DNA from: Chryseobacterium cheonjiense
Lineage (GTDB): Bacteria; Bacteroidota; Bacteroidia; Flavobacteriales; Weeksellaceae
Assembly: GCF_012927265.1 (NCBI RefSeq)
Contig: NZ_JABBGF010000001.1
Location: forward strand, 1,052,502 to 1,116,501
Direction of reading: 5' to 3'
DNA length: 64,000 nt
Shown here: positions 27,761-37,192 of the stretch, piece by piece
Layout: every line of letters begins with the position of its first letter
How positions within the stretch are numbered: position 1 is the stretch's first letter
The notes under the pieces: model-generated
The model's input: only the letters and a program-made list of their open reading frames with translations
Told to the model about the DNA's origin: nothing
Databases searched by the model: none
Made by a program: the position numbers and the translations under genes

Positions 27761-28834
27761 TTACCCAAGATTCTGCTCCACCCATGCTGTCCCCTTAGTA
27801 ATAACCATTTGTTTTTTCTCAGTCATATTAAATAGAAATTCAGCAGTCGCAACGCCTTCGTATACATCTGCGCTCTCACCATCCCTGAAAACTTGATCTG
27901 GATAAGAAACATTTACTATAAAGCTTAAGTGTTTATAATCTTCAAATTCAATTTTAAATTTTAAAAAATAAGTTATGCCTTTTCTACTTATAAAGATAGG
28001 ACCCAGGGGAGTTGTGATTGTATTTAAGAATATGCTTTCACCATTTACCAAAAATGTTGCATTGGAAGGCATCGGAACATTTTCCTGGGGTACGACACCG
28101 AATTTTGTGTAATTGGAAAGATGGAGACCATTATCCAATTGGATATCTTGTAATAGCCATATCACTTTTCCTGTTGATCCGTTTGGAAATGCCCCATATT
28201 CATGATCCATCCAGGTTAAACCGCTAACTTTAATTTCTTCGCTACCTATTTTTATGATGCCGCTAGCCCGTAAATTCGTTAAAGAATAATAATAATTATT
28301 TCGTGTGATCGGACTTGTACCGTTGGGATCTACAAGATTACAACCTGTTCCCCAAACAAGCAACGGAGGGCCCTGCTGAAAGAAATCGAGATCAAGCTCA
28401 CAAGGGGTTTTTATATTAGAATCAGGATCAATATCTGTAAAAGTTGCTTGTACTGACATATTGAGTGGATTACTATCCACAGCCGACATCGCAACAGCAC
28501 CATCCGTACCACTTTGTCCTAATGCTACAAACCATGGTTGTGTTTTATCATATTGTGCCCAATTCGATGGGCAAGGCATGGTAACATTTACTTTTTGGTA
28601 ATTACGTTTATTTTTAACGTCAGTTATTTGTATTTGTGTAAAAGCATAACTGTATCCAGCTGAATTATCTTTCATCCCTGCGGCATTAATTTCGAAACCG
28701 AAAGTGCGGCCGTCTTCAGTAAATAATGTTCCTACATGCCACCACCACTCCGTAGGTGCACCGGTATGAGCATACTGATCATCCGGTAAAATGATGGAGG
28801 ATGCGTTTTCTTGGTTTTCTTGATTCTCAGACAT
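27761..28834 (-). CDS. CrtC/AttH-like lipocalin-domain protein
   Basis: 357 aa with no signal peptide. Family hallmarks are EWWWHVGTLFTEDGRTFGFEINAAG at the start and LTWMDHEYGAFP in the second half, as in carotenoid 1,2-hydratase (CrtC) and AttH-type predicted hydrolases, which have two lipocalin-like barrels. The true reaction is uncertain; no carotenoid genes are nearby. Monocistronic, flanked by non-coding DNA. Confidence 0.75.
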   Translation of the reverse strand: MSENQENQENASSIILPDDQYAHTGAPTEWWWHVGTLFTEDGRTFGFEINAAGMKDNSAGYSYAFTQIQITDVKNKRNYQKVNVTMPCPSNWAQYDKTQPWFVALGQSGTDGAVAMSAVDSNPLNMSVQATFTDIDPDSNIKTPCELDLDFFQQGPPLLVWGTGCNLVDPNGTSPITRNNYYYSLTNLRASGIIKIGSEEIKVSGLTWMDHEYGAFPNGSTGKVIWLLQDIQLDNGLHLSNYTKFGVVPQENVPMPSNATFLVNGESIFLNTITTPLGPIFISRKGITYFLKFKIEFEDYKHLSFIVNVSYPDQVFRDGESADVYEGVATAEFLFNMTEKKQMVITKGTAWVEQNLG

Positions 28835-29385
28835 ATTAGTTTATTTTTAATGTATTAAGTGACTTTATCAGGGATATTTATTACAAAAATTTATATCAAA
28901 TGACACATCTTAATTATTTTTAAGCAGAGCACCCATATTGTTATGATTGCCGGCCTGCATAAATGTTTAAGATTTCATTTGCTTACACATACAACTCAAA
29001 GAATAATTATAAAACGTTTTGTAAAATTCAAGGATCTTATTAGTTGTGATCTTTTATCTCTAAAAATATATATCCTGACAATCCAAAGTAACGAAGATTT
29101 CTTTCCTTTTTATAGAGTATAAATACTATATTAATCGTTACGTAGAATTACGGCTCATTACAAAACAGATCAGAAATAAAATATGTAGCTAAGGCAAACA
29201 GAATTTAATTTATTGATTATATACCTCAAATAACTAATTTTGTTAATTAAACGGTTGTCACCAAACATTCAGCAATTAATCCTGTTGAGATTGTTTTATT
29301 GTTACTCTCCTTTATCGTTTACAGAACTATAAATAGCTTTACGAAAGTCATATAATCAGATTGACGCAATGCGTTTGAAAGTTAT
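28835..29385. other. Intergenic, no gene seen
   Basis: About 550 AT-rich bases between divergent genes. Stops occur in all frames; no clear hairpin or repeat was noted. Confidence 0.5.
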
Positions 29386-29421
29386 GTGCAATTTTATTAC
29401 AAATTCCTAATAAATGTTGAA

Positions 29422-30405
29422 ATGAAAAAAATGATCATATTTCTAATTATTTTTTGTTCTTACAAAACTTTACTTTCACAAAATAAAATTGAGTTTAATA
29501 AATTTCCTTTTGACATTGAAACCTTAAAGGATTTATCCTATAAGAAAGATTCAATAATGCCGAAATTTATGGGTGATAAGTTTTATTATATAAATACGAA
29601 TACCAATAAAAAAATATCAGAAACTGGCTTTCAAGTTGCCTATCCGTTTGTTGGTAGAAAATCCTCATTAGTAAAAATAGATGACAATTTCGGAATAATT
29701 GATATTGATGGAAACTTATTAACCAGACCAATATATAAAGTATTTCAGTTGTGGCATACGCCGATGCGGGACAATTTTGTTGCACTTTGTCATACAGATA
29801 ATTGTTCTTCATTTGAAGTCTTTGATTTAAAAAAAGGAGAATTTATAGTGCCTGGTAATGGATGTGCGGAACCTTACTTTGAAACAGAAAGGATAATTCC
29901 ATTTAAAGGAAAAAACAAAAAATATGGTGTAAATAAATTGGATGAAAATTATCAAAATGGAAAAATGATAATCCAACCATTATATGATACTATTTACTGT
30001 ATCAGAAGGAGTTTAATTGTAGCCAGAAAAAATGGAAAAATAGGAATTGTCAATGAAAATAATAATGCTATATTGCCATTTTCCTACTCTAAAGTTATTC
30101 TTTCTAAAGATCCAAATCTTATCGGTTTAAAAATAAACTCAAAGTGGAAATATTATAATTTATATAATAAGCCAATTTTAGTTTTAGAAAGTAAATTTGA
30201 ATGTGAAAATATTGGAGAAATTATCATTAAAGACGGATTTGGGATTTATAAAATAAATAATAAATACAATGTGTTATTTAAAGATGGAACTTCATTAAAT
30301 CAGAATTATGATTGGATTTCAGACAAAGGTACAATGGCAATAGACAACAATAAGGTATTTATATTTGGAAACGACAAAACTCCATTTCTATACTATGAAA
30401 AATAA
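29422..30405 (+). CDS. WG-repeat-containing secreted protein
   Basis: 327 aa from ATG 29422, with a signal peptide (MKKMIIFLIIFCSYKTLLSQ). It has several WG/KWG-like beta repeats: NFGIIDIDGNLLTRPIYK, YGVNKL...IIQPLYDTIY, GKIGIVNENNNAILPFSY, and KYNVLFKDGTSL. Such repeats form extracellular or periplasmic binding proteins of unknown role. Much more AT-rich than its neighbours, which suggests acquisition by transfer. Confidence 0.7.
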   Translation: MKKMIIFLIIFCSYKTLLSQNKIEFNKFPFDIETLKDLSYKKDSIMPKFMGDKFYYINTNTNKKISETGFQVAYPFVGRKSSLVKIDDNFGIIDIDGNLLTRPIYKVFQLWHTPMRDNFVALCHTDNCSSFEVFDLKKGEFIVPGNGCAEPYFETERIIPFKGKNKKYGVNKLDENYQNGKMIIQPLYDTIYCIRRSLIVARKNGKIGIVNENNNAILPFSYSKVILSKDPNLIGLKINSKWKYYNLYNKPILVLESKFECENIGEIIIKDGFGIYKINNKYNVLFKDGTSLNQNYDWISDKGTMAIDNNKVFIFGNDKTPFLYYEK

Positions 30406-30871
30406 AACTGGGCATTAACAAGAATTTTCCAAAAGTGGGCTGAAGTGCTCCAATGAACATTTGTACAAGGTTCACCGGTAGTAATTCTATTGAATTTTAG
30501 TGCTAAAAATCCACGCCGTTGGCAAGCCTCAAATGTTACTAATTCTTAAATAAGATTTGATTGCAAATTGTATGTTTGGGGATATTTTTGCAGTAGTATT
30601 TTTCGGTTTTTTGACTTAATGATCAAATAATTTTCAATATCATTAAAACAGTAGTTTTTATTTGATCTCGATGACCTATATACATGACACGGCCTATCGT
30701 TGCAGGTAAGCACTTGTAACCCTCTCAGGTATTTCGGAAATAGACTTTTAAAAAGATTATTTATTGTTACTATTACAGGCTATGTGTAAAGCGGATACTC
30801 AAGAACTTATATACCTTAAAATTCCATGAGGTTTACAACATCATATTATACATTGCCGGAATCTGTCCTTA
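30406..30871. other. Intergenic, no gene seen
   Basis: Mixed-composition sequence. A short open frame running into the next gene on the opposite strand is a shadow. No conserved signal recognised. Confidence 0.5.
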
Positions 30872-31699
30872 CTATACAAACCGCCCGTGTGAAGGTACGG
30901 CCAGAGTGTCGAAATCATCAGCAAGCCTATTTAGGCCAAATCTCAATTCTTCACCTTCCATGTATTGCCCGTGTCCTGAAATCACTAGGGACGGGGCTAA
31001 ATCTCTTAGCTTGGCTACCGTATCCCTGGCGGCCGCCCAATCTGTCGTTAAGTATCGGGGAGGCCCCTGTACTTCACGTTTCTGAACCAGGACTTTGTAG
31101 AATGAATCCTGTTTCACCGTTATAAAAGCGTCGGCAGAGATCAGGATACGGTCTTTCTCACGAAAGAAGACCACCTGACCGGGAGAGTGGCCAGGCGCGT
31201 GGATCCAGCGCCATTCGCTGAGTCCCGGTAATGTACCATCCTCCGGATAAGCAGATACACGTTCGGAAATATCTATGGGTTCATGCGGATAAATAAAAGA
31301 CAGCTTGGCCAGCAAACCGCCTTCAACAGAAGCGTCAGGTTCAGGATATTCCTGTTTTCCGGTAAGGAAAGGAATTTCCAGAGGATGGGCATACACGGGG
31401 ACATCCCACTTTTCCAATACCGTTACAATTCCACCGACATGGTCAAAATGGCCATGGCTCAGGAATATTGCTGCGGGCGGCCTGTCTTTACCGTAGCGGT
31501 CTTCAGCAGCGGCGATAATCTCCTCCCCACAGTGCGGCATTCCGCAGTCTATTAAAAACCAATCTTCACCGGGCTTGCCCAGCATGACCACATTCACGAT
31601 CTGATTGGTATAATAATAGACATCATCTGCTACCGATGTACCGTTTCCGCTGGAAAACGACGTCATCGGAATTATTCTGTTGTCATCACTCTGTCTCAT
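30872..31699 (-). CDS. MBL-fold metallo-hydrolase
   Basis: 275 aa from ATG 31699, which is preferred over an ATG 19 codons upstream that lacks a conserved counterpart. Metallo-beta-lactamase motifs: HGHFDH (SHGHFDHVGG), HAPGHSPGQVVFF, DAFI (Asp ligand) and SGHG near the end. Zinc hydrolase of the glyoxalase II/lactonase-like branch; substrate unknown. It is more GC-rich than the flanking DNA, so it may have been acquired. Confidence 0.9.
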   Translation of the reverse strand: MRQSDDNRIIPMTSFSSGNGTSVADDVYYYTNQIVNVVMLGKPGEDWFLIDCGMPHCGEEIIAAAEDRYGKDRPPAAIFLSHGHFDHVGGIVTVLEKWDVPVYAHPLEIPFLTGKQEYPEPDASVEGGLLAKLSFIYPHEPIDISERVSAYPEDGTLPGLSEWRWIHAPGHSPGQVVFFREKDRILISADAFITVKQDSFYKVLVQKREVQGPPRYLTTDWAAARDTVAKLRDLAPSLVISGHGQYMEGEELRFGLNRLADDFDTLAVPSHGRFV

Positions 31700-31963
31700 A
31701 TTAATATTTTTTTGGGTTTTATATAATTTATCTCTTACTAGAGGTGTCGTGTGCATTCAGGTGCTGTGCACACAAATAAAGTGCTTATAACACGCTACAG
31801 CTAAGTGACTGAATGATATTTACAAACAAAAACCATACCTGAACGCGGAGCTTTAATTGTTGCTATTGAGCATAAATTGTTAAAAATTATATAATAATTG
31901 CAGAGATTGTGTACGGATAGAGGGCTATTTTAGTCTCTTTTTTTTTAAGAAAATGAAGTAATC

Positions 31964-33127
31964 CTATACTTTTCCTCTCAGTACGGAATGGATGGGATGC
32001 AGGGAAAGATTGCTGATGTCAACATCCCAAAACGGATTGCTTTTGTTGATGACAACATGGGTTTTTCCGGACAGGTCAAAATTTTCCACGAAGCAGTAAT
32101 ACATCAGCTTAACGGTAGTAATCGACCTTTGTTTGCCTTGATGGTTGAAGATGGTAAAGAGCGAACGTTGGGTTCCTTCCATGGAAAGGAGCTGAGATAA
32201 TATTTGTTCATGCAGAAAGACCTTCCGGCCGGTAGTAGTCCATCCGCTGAGTCTTTTTATCCTTCCTTTGTCGGATACCATAAACCGGTTTTCAAAAAGG
32301 GGGATGGGTTGCCATTGTTCACCCGGCAGGCTTTTTACCGACAAATTCATGCAGGGTGGAGGATTCTTTTTATCAATAGGAGGTTTTCCCAGTTTTTTCC
32401 AAAGAGAGGCATTAAAGATCTTTTGCTGCAAAGAAGATTTATTTTGTACTACAAAATCCTTCTGTTGCGGGTTGTCACTTTTTAAAAACCAGCGGTATTC
32501 CCCAGCGGTCAGAAATTCCTTATGGATTACATCCATAATGGATTCGGGCTGCAGACCAATGTGCTCGGCGGCATCATACATGCTGTTAAAATGAGCCACA
32601 AGTTCGCCTTCGACAGTATATTGACTGACAGCCTGCCGATAAATAACATTTCGGTTCCTGACACGGTTTTCAGCAAACTGAGTCTTCCTTCTTTCACTGG
32701 CAGATATCTTCTGTAGGTTGGAATAGTGTACGTGCAGACTGTCTCTGTCTTTGGTTATGATAGAAATACTCCGATCGCTGTAATCGAATTTCTCAACAAA
32801 GTGGTAATACACCAGCCTGGCCACTGATTTTCGGTATTTTTTACCGCCTGACGACAAGGAGCAGTGAACATGGTAACTGTTTTGTTGAAGATATTGATTG
32901 AAACGTTTTACAAAAATCAGCTCCATCATTATTTCGGGCATCATCCTTTCTCTACCGAATAATGATGATGCCTGGCGTTCCAGGCTTTTCAAACGTCCGT
33001 AGCTGGAGATCGCATAATGGTCAAATCCTTCGATCACCTTCCACTGTTCATCAGGCAGGTTTTGTAAAGATTTGTTATACAGGACCTCTTTCACATAAGG
33101 CGTTTCTAAAGGGAGAGGAAGTTTCAT
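31964..33127 (-). CDS. Tandem NUMOD4/NUMOD1 protein with two degenerate HNH segments
   Basis: 387 aa, cytosolic. Two NUMOD4 DNA-binding motifs (residues about 26-51, EQWKVIEGFDHYAISSYGRL; about 269-295, EQWQPIPLFENRFMVSDKGR). Each is followed by a segment shaped like the HNH part of homing-type endonucleases (RLVYYHFVEKFD...HYSNL at 104-138; KLMYYCFVENFD...DISNL at 340-374). A NUMOD1-like motif lies between them (AVSQYTVEGELVAHFNSMYD, 166-185). In both HNH segments the expected Asn-His pair is missing (IITK, VVINK), so catalysis is unlikely. It is probably a DNA-binding protein derived from a duplicated nuclease. Confidence 0.7.
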   Translation of the reverse strand: MKLPLPLETPYVKEVLYNKSLQNLPDEQWKVIEGFDHYAISSYGRLKSLERQASSLFGRERMMPEIMMELIFVKRFNQYLQQNSYHVHCSLSSGGKKYRKSVARLVYYHFVEKFDYSDRSISIITKDRDSLHVHYSNLQKISASERRKTQFAENRVRNRNVIYRQAVSQYTVEGELVAHFNSMYDAAEHIGLQPESIMDVIHKEFLTAGEYRWFLKSDNPQQKDFVVQNKSSLQQKIFNASLWKKLGKPPIDKKNPPPCMNLSVKSLPGEQWQPIPLFENRFMVSDKGRIKRLSGWTTTGRKVFLHEQILSQLLSMEGTQRSLFTIFNHQGKQRSITTVKLMYYCFVENFDLSGKTHVVINKSNPFWDVDISNLSLHPIHSVLRGKV

Positions 33128-33282
33128 GCAATTTTATTCAGTATCAATAGATTCTTTTCACCGTAAAGGTAGCAATACTAAATAATATCCTTAGCGATAC
33201 CATCTACCATATGCCTACATCAGCAATATACATATGCGATTACCAAAAAATGATAATCGCATATATAAGATTTGAAATTCAA

Positions 33283-33798
33283 TTACTCAGATACTTTGAG
33301 GTCACCATTATCTTTGCCCCATGTAAAGGCACCGACTCCCTCGGCTACACCAGCAAATGTACCGATAAGAGAACCTGATTCGGTCATTAATGTCAGTGAT
33401 ACGGCTCCTTCTTCGATGGCACCTGCGACAATTGCCCATTCACAATTACCTGCTACCGTGCTAGGATCTACCACAAATGCTCCGGCAACCTCACATTCTA
33501 TTACAGCTGCTACAGCGCCCCATCCGTGAGCTTCAAATTCAACTGCTTTCACGTTTGTGATATTGGTTAAAGCCAATGTGCAGGATACTCCATAATATAC
33601 AAGCCCGCCGGCTTCAAGTGTTCCTCCTGCAGCCCAAACCGATGTTGAATCATCAAAAGAAAGAAGCGCCTTATTAGCCATGTTAACCGGACTATTTTCC
33701 GGACTGTTCTTAATTATTTCAATTTGTTTCGTGAGTGCTTGCTGTGCTAAGCTTTTTAGATCCTTAATCGTCGTAGATGATGTTGTACTGGTTGTCAT
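33283..33798 (-). CDS. VapA-like beta-barrel protein (tentative)
   Basis: 171 aa without a signal peptide. A Ser/Thr-rich start with a helix (LKSLAQQALTKQIEIIKNS) is followed by a Gly/Ala-rich beta domain (VWAAGGTLEAGGLVYYGVSC; VEFEAHGWGAVAAV; LTLMTESGSLIGTFAGVAEGVGAFTWG). The pattern resembles the compact barrel of VapA/VapB virulence-associated proteins, but this is a recollection of pattern only. It could equally be another secreted barrel or effector. Upstream lies repeat copy A (33904-34131). Confidence 0.45.
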   Translation of the reverse strand: MTTSTTSSTTIKDLKSLAQQALTKQIEIIKNSPENSPVNMANKALLSFDDSTSVWAAGGTLEAGGLVYYGVSCTLALTNITNVKAVEFEAHGWGAVAAVIECEVAGAFVVDPSTVAGNCEWAIVAGAIEEGAVSLTLMTESGSLIGTFAGVAEGVGAFTWGKDNGDLKVSE

Positions 33799-33903
33799 GA
33801 TTTTGTTTTTTGGTATTTCATTATGCTTACTCTAATTGGTTTTCAGCTTCCCCATTTGTTATGAGTATTTACTGCCTTTATTAACCTTAGAATGGGCAGC
33901 GAA

Positions 33904-34131
33904 AAACTTATATTGTATACCAAAAATAAGGCTTTAAAAAATGGTAACGATCAGTATAACTACGTAATTTTCAATTCAGTGTGTGCTTATTTCAATCATT
34001 TCCTTTCTACGTAATAATGTAGACAATCCACGTGTTAAGTCTACGTCCTATTTTCATTGTGAGTGCAACTTTGTTTAATTTTTTATGATTCATATACAAT
34101 GCGACATATGCTGTCGTTGATGGATGTTGTA
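33904..34131 (+). repeat. Diverged 230-bp direct repeat, copy A
   Basis: Matches 39244-39465 over its whole length with scattered substitutions and small indels. Shared islands are TACCAAAAATAA, ATGGTAA.GATCA.TATAACT.CGTAATT, TAGACAATC, TTAAGTCTACG and the hairpin CGACA-N5-TGTCG. It also contains TCTACGTAATAATGTAGA, a small inverted repeat. No open frame. It may be an old duplicated regulatory region or the non-coding trace of a moved gene. Confidence 0.6.
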
Positions 34132-34536
34132 GGGCAAAGAAATACCGATGTTATTGGGAGACGTGAGGGTTAACCTCTGACAATTCTGAATTCAGGATGT
34201 CAGATGGTGCATTCTAAAGCTTACAGCAGGAATTTTGATTGAGATCCAGTATCCGTGTAAAGAAATAGGAAGGTGTATTACTCCGGATCACTATGTAAAG
34301 TTTCTAAATCTTTTAGGAGTAGATTTTTCTATACCGCAGGTCTTCTATACCTTGACATAGGAGGAACGCATGCGCTTATTTTGCTCACATATCACAAACC
34401 CTGAAACATTAATCATTATATTTTCACATTTAAAATAGAGTTGTGAATGAGATAATTAATTTCTGGTTTAACTCGTCATCTTGTATCAATAGCACATCCA
34501 CCGATAGCAGATGTGCGTAAGTAATAAAGCGATTAA
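34132..34536. other. Intergenic with one hairpin
   Basis: No gene recognised. The hairpin GCACATC (34492-34498) / GATGTGC (34510-34516) lies just after the EthD gene on the minus strand but lacks a T-tract. Confidence 0.45.
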
Positions 34537-34881
34537 TTATGCACCCTCTTTGACGATGGTTTCCTTGTTCGCCATCGCAATATAGTTTGCCGTGTCAAAG
34601 AAATTGGGCTCATCGGGATGAACCTTGGTTAAATAATTTTCTGAATTGAAGAAGCTGTTGAAATCCTCAAACGAGTCAAAGAAGATTTCTACAACGGCAT
34701 CATACAACGGCTTTGGAAAACCGTCTGCAATGATAGGGTGGTTGACTACATACTTTCTAACATAAAGTTCTGTCTCCGGAATGGAACAGAATAAAGGAGC
34801 GTGTATGTTTTTGTGATAGTCGATAAATTCTTCAAGACTCATACTTGGTAGTTTCTGTACCAAAAACGTAAATTTGATCAT
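34537..34881 (-). CDS. EthD-domain (dimeric alpha-beta barrel) protein
   Basis: 114 aa from ATG 34881: MIKFTFLVQKLPSMSLEEFIDYHKNIHAPL is the classic EthD opening, followed by YVRKYVVNHP and FFDSFEDFNSFFNSENYL. Such ferredoxin-like barrels bind or convert small hydrophobic compounds. It is divergent from an HxlR gene 103 bases away, which likely controls it. Confidence 0.88.
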   Translation of the reverse strand: MIKFTFLVQKLPSMSLEEFIDYHKNIHAPLFCSIPETELYVRKYVVNHPIIADGFPKPLYDAVVEIFFDSFEDFNSFFNSENYLTKVHPDEPNFFDTANYIAMANKETIVKEGA

Positions 34882-34984
34882 TATTTCTTTCTTTATAATC
34901 TTATGCAATATTATTGTATTATGATGTGCAAGTCAATTACGCACAAATTTGTGCGGGAATCGTTATAATTTATTAACCAAGTTT

Positions 34985-35335
34985 ATGTACAAAAAGAAAA
35001 TTCCTGCCAGAACCGAATGCGGACTGCATCTATTTAAAGAACTGTTAGGTGGAAAATGGAAGCTGATGCTGCTGTTTTATATTTCAGAAGGCATCATAAG
35101 ACCCGGTGCGCTGCAAAAAAAAATATCCGCAGACCGGAGGGTAATGACGAAGCAGCTGGATGAGCTGTTACAGGATGGGTTTATTACAAAATGTTCATAC
35201 GAAACGAAAATTCCCAGAGTTGAATATCAGTTAACACCTCTTGGGAAAAGTCTGTTGCCTCTGATCATGAGCCTGGAGAAGTGGGGCGAAAACAACAGGA
35301 CCGTTTTAGAAGCAGCACTTATCGAAAAACAATAA
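34985..35335 (+). CDS. HxlR-family transcriptional regulator
   Basis: 116 aa from ATG 34985. A complete winged helix-turn-helix of the HxlR type: TECGLHLFKELLGGKWKLMLLFYISEG, ALQKKISADRRVMTKQLDELLQDGFI, and VEYQLTPLGKSLLPLI. A Cys follows the start as usual. It probably represses the divergent EthD gene. Confidence 0.9.
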   Translation: MYKKKIPARTECGLHLFKELLGGKWKLMLLFYISEGIIRPGALQKKISADRRVMTKQLDELLQDGFITKCSYETKIPRVEYQLTPLGKSLLPLIMSLEKWGENNRTVLEAALIEKQ

Positions 35336-35482
35336 AGAAATCATTACTAATATAACATTGCATTTAGCACGAAATAATTTACAATTTAGAATAAAGTGTA
35401 CAGTCCGGACGACAAATTAAGGGCCACAAAACAATCCAACCAAATGAGATAATGTGTACCTTTGAGAGGCAAGCAAATAGGT

Positions 35483-36316
35483 ATGAATATAAATAACAAC
35501 AAGTATTTACTCTCGAATTATGTTTTCGTTTTAGGAGTATTATTGTTACTTGTCAATGACCAAGTTTTAAAGTTTACTTATCCAAGTTTCATTACGGGGA
35601 AATTATCTGATATTTGCGGTATAATAATATTTCCCTTTTTTCTAACATTTATTTTTCCGAAATTGAAGCAGAACAGTGTTTTTGCTGCATTAATAATTTT
35701 TGCATTTTGGAAAAGCGAATATTCTCAAGATTTAATAGATTTTTACAATGAATATTCCTTGATGGAAACTACAAGAATTATAGATTATTCGGATTTATTT
35801 GTGGCAGTGTTATTGCCATTTCCCTATTATATCATAAAAAATATTAATAAATTCCAACATCTATTTATTACCAGGCTAAACCCGTATGTAGTTTTCTTCC
35901 CTTCTTTATTTATTTTTATTGCTGAGGCTCCTCCTCCAAGTTTTTATTATACGATGAACAATGGAAATCTGAAATGTTATAAATGTAATATAGTGGTTAA
36001 TTACCATAAGGATACCCTAATAAATACATTAAAGGAAAATGGAATTGAGTTTGATTCCGTCAAACCAATTTATTACCGGGGAGTAGTTGATTCAACCAGT
36101 GGAGCTAGAAAATGTATTAAAAATCAATTGATTATTGACAATGATACTTTGAGAAATATTAATATGACCCTATTTCCTCTAAAAAACAATAAAACCCAAA
36201 TATACTTTAATGGGATGGATGTTCCTCATAATTTGAAGAACAACAAAAAGTTAGAAAGAAAATTAAGACGACATTATAAAAAATTAGTTTTTAATGGAAT
36301 AAAACGGATACTTTAA
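35483..36316 (+). CDS. Hypothetical polytopic membrane protein
   Basis: 277 aa from ATG 35483, not recognised. Four or five membrane segments in the first 150 residues (YVFVLGVLLLLVNDQVL; IIIFPFFLTFIF; VFAALIIFAFW; LFVAVLLPFPYYII; VVFFPSLFIFIA), then a soluble tail with CYKC. Very AT-rich. It lies just before a toxin-tail remnant that continues in the same frame after its stop. Confidence 0.55.
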   Translation: MNINNNKYLLSNYVFVLGVLLLLVNDQVLKFTYPSFITGKLSDICGIIIFPFFLTFIFPKLKQNSVFAALIIFAFWKSEYSQDLIDFYNEYSLMETTRIIDYSDLFVAVLLPFPYYIIKNINKFQHLFITRLNPYVVFFPSLFIFIAEAPPPSFYYTMNNGNLKCYKCNIVVNYHKDTLINTLKENGIEFDSVKPIYYRGVVDSTSGARKCIKNQLIIDNDTLRNINMTLFPLKNNKTQIYFNGMDVPHNLKNNKKLERKLRRHYKKLVFNGIKRIL

Positions 36317-36415
36317 AGAAATTTTTTAACAAGTATTTATAAGGCCGAAAAGGCATTAGGAAATCATAATGGTGTTAATGAAAATTCTTGGATTAGAAAT
36401 CCCCGGTTTAATTAA
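36317..36415 (+). pseudogene. Polymorphic-toxin C-terminal tail fragment
   Basis: A short open stretch ending IYKAEKALGNHNGVNENSW followed by IRNPRFN and stop at 36413-36415. The form (an isolated, well-composed C-terminus followed after 8 bases by a small exported protein gene) matches the displaced toxin/immunity cassettes at 48-61 kb. The toxin type is unknown. Confidence 0.35.
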
Positions 36416-36423
36416 AAATAGAT

Positions 36424-36843
36424 ATGAAGTATTTAAGATTTATTATATTATTCATTATTTTCATAGGCATGATTATTTATGTAACAGCAATTGGATCAGA
36501 AGAATATGTTGAAAATAATAAAGTTTTAGGAAACGGTGTTGTCTTTGAAGGAATTGTTACTGATATCAAAACTTCCAATAATCACGGTTTTGGTATATTG
36601 ACTGTAAATGTTTTTAAATCAACGTCTAAAGAGTTTTCAAGAAAGTTAGACTATGGAATTTACTATAAAGATCTGAAATCAAAGGATCAAGGAGAGGTTT
36701 ATATCAAATATTCATTTGGATATTTAGATTGCTTTTTCTATTTTCACAAAAATTATCATTTTGTACCATATAAAATTAGCGACCCAATCAGATTATCCAC
36801 GGATTATGGAAATCTGGGAATCTGCTGTAGTGGCTACTCATGA
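36424..36843 (+). CDS. Exported or membrane-anchored small protein, possible immunity protein, with chimeric C-terminus
   Basis: 139 aa. An N-terminal signal anchor (YLRFIILFIIFIGMIIYVTAI) and a beta-rich domain (GVVFEGIVTDIKTSNN; GYLDCFFYFHKNYHFVPYKI). Its last part (DPIRLSTDYGNLGICCSGYS) is read out of frame through the start of the GNAT gene, so the natural C-terminus is lost at a junction near 36765. It follows a toxin-tail fragment, so it may be an orphan immunity gene. Confidence 0.5.
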   Translation: MKYLRFIILFIIFIGMIIYVTAIGSEEYVENNKVLGNGVVFEGIVTDIKTSNNHGFGILTVNVFKSTSKEFSRKLDYGIYYKDLKSKDQGEVYIKYSFGYLDCFFYFHKNYHFVPYKISDPIRLSTDYGNLGICCSGYS

Positions 36844-37192
36844 TTTTCTCTCAGCAGAGGATTTTAATTATTTTGTAGAAGCTATTCCAAGAGATTATTT
36901 GCCAAATTTGAATGTTTATTTGGTTACTGAAGAGAATGAAATTGTGGGTTTTGCTGCTGTTGCTGAAGATACTCTGGCAATGCTTTTTATTCACAACGAT
37001 TTTCGGGGAAAAGGCTACGGAAAAATATTGTGCAAATTTATGAAAGAGATAACTGCATTTACCAAAGTAGATGTCAATGAACAAAACTCATTGGCACGCC
37101 GGTTCTATGAAAATATGGGTTTCAGAAAAATTTCGCGATCAGCAAAAGATAATTCAGGAAAAAACTACCCGATTATCCACATGAGTCTGTAA
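36761..37192 (+). CDS. GNAT-family N-acetyltransferase, start lost or TTG
   Basis: 143 aa. Full GNAT domain: IKLATQSDYPRIMEIWESAV, EIVGFAAVAEDTLAMLFIHNDFRGKGYGKILCKF (acetyl-CoA loop R-G-K-G-Y-G-K) and NSLARRFYENMGFRK. The only start in frame at the right place is TTG 36761; an ATG seems to have been lost where the preceding gene was joined. Substrate unknown; probably a protein or small amine. Confidence 0.8.
   Translation: MYHIKLATQSDYPRIMEIWESAVVATHDFLSAEDFNYFVEAIPRDYLPNLNVYLVTEENEIVGFAAVAEDTLAMLFIHNDFRGKGYGKILCKFMKEITAFTKVDVNEQNSLARRFYENMGFRKISRSAKDNSGKNYPIIHMSL

Noticed and set aside
30826..31125. Plus-strand frames over the metallo-hydrolase region
   Set aside because: They lie antisense to the clear MBL-fold gene and have no family features.
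32204..32594. Plus-strand frames over the NUMOD4 protein
   Set aside because: Antisense to the gene with recognisable NUMOD motifs.
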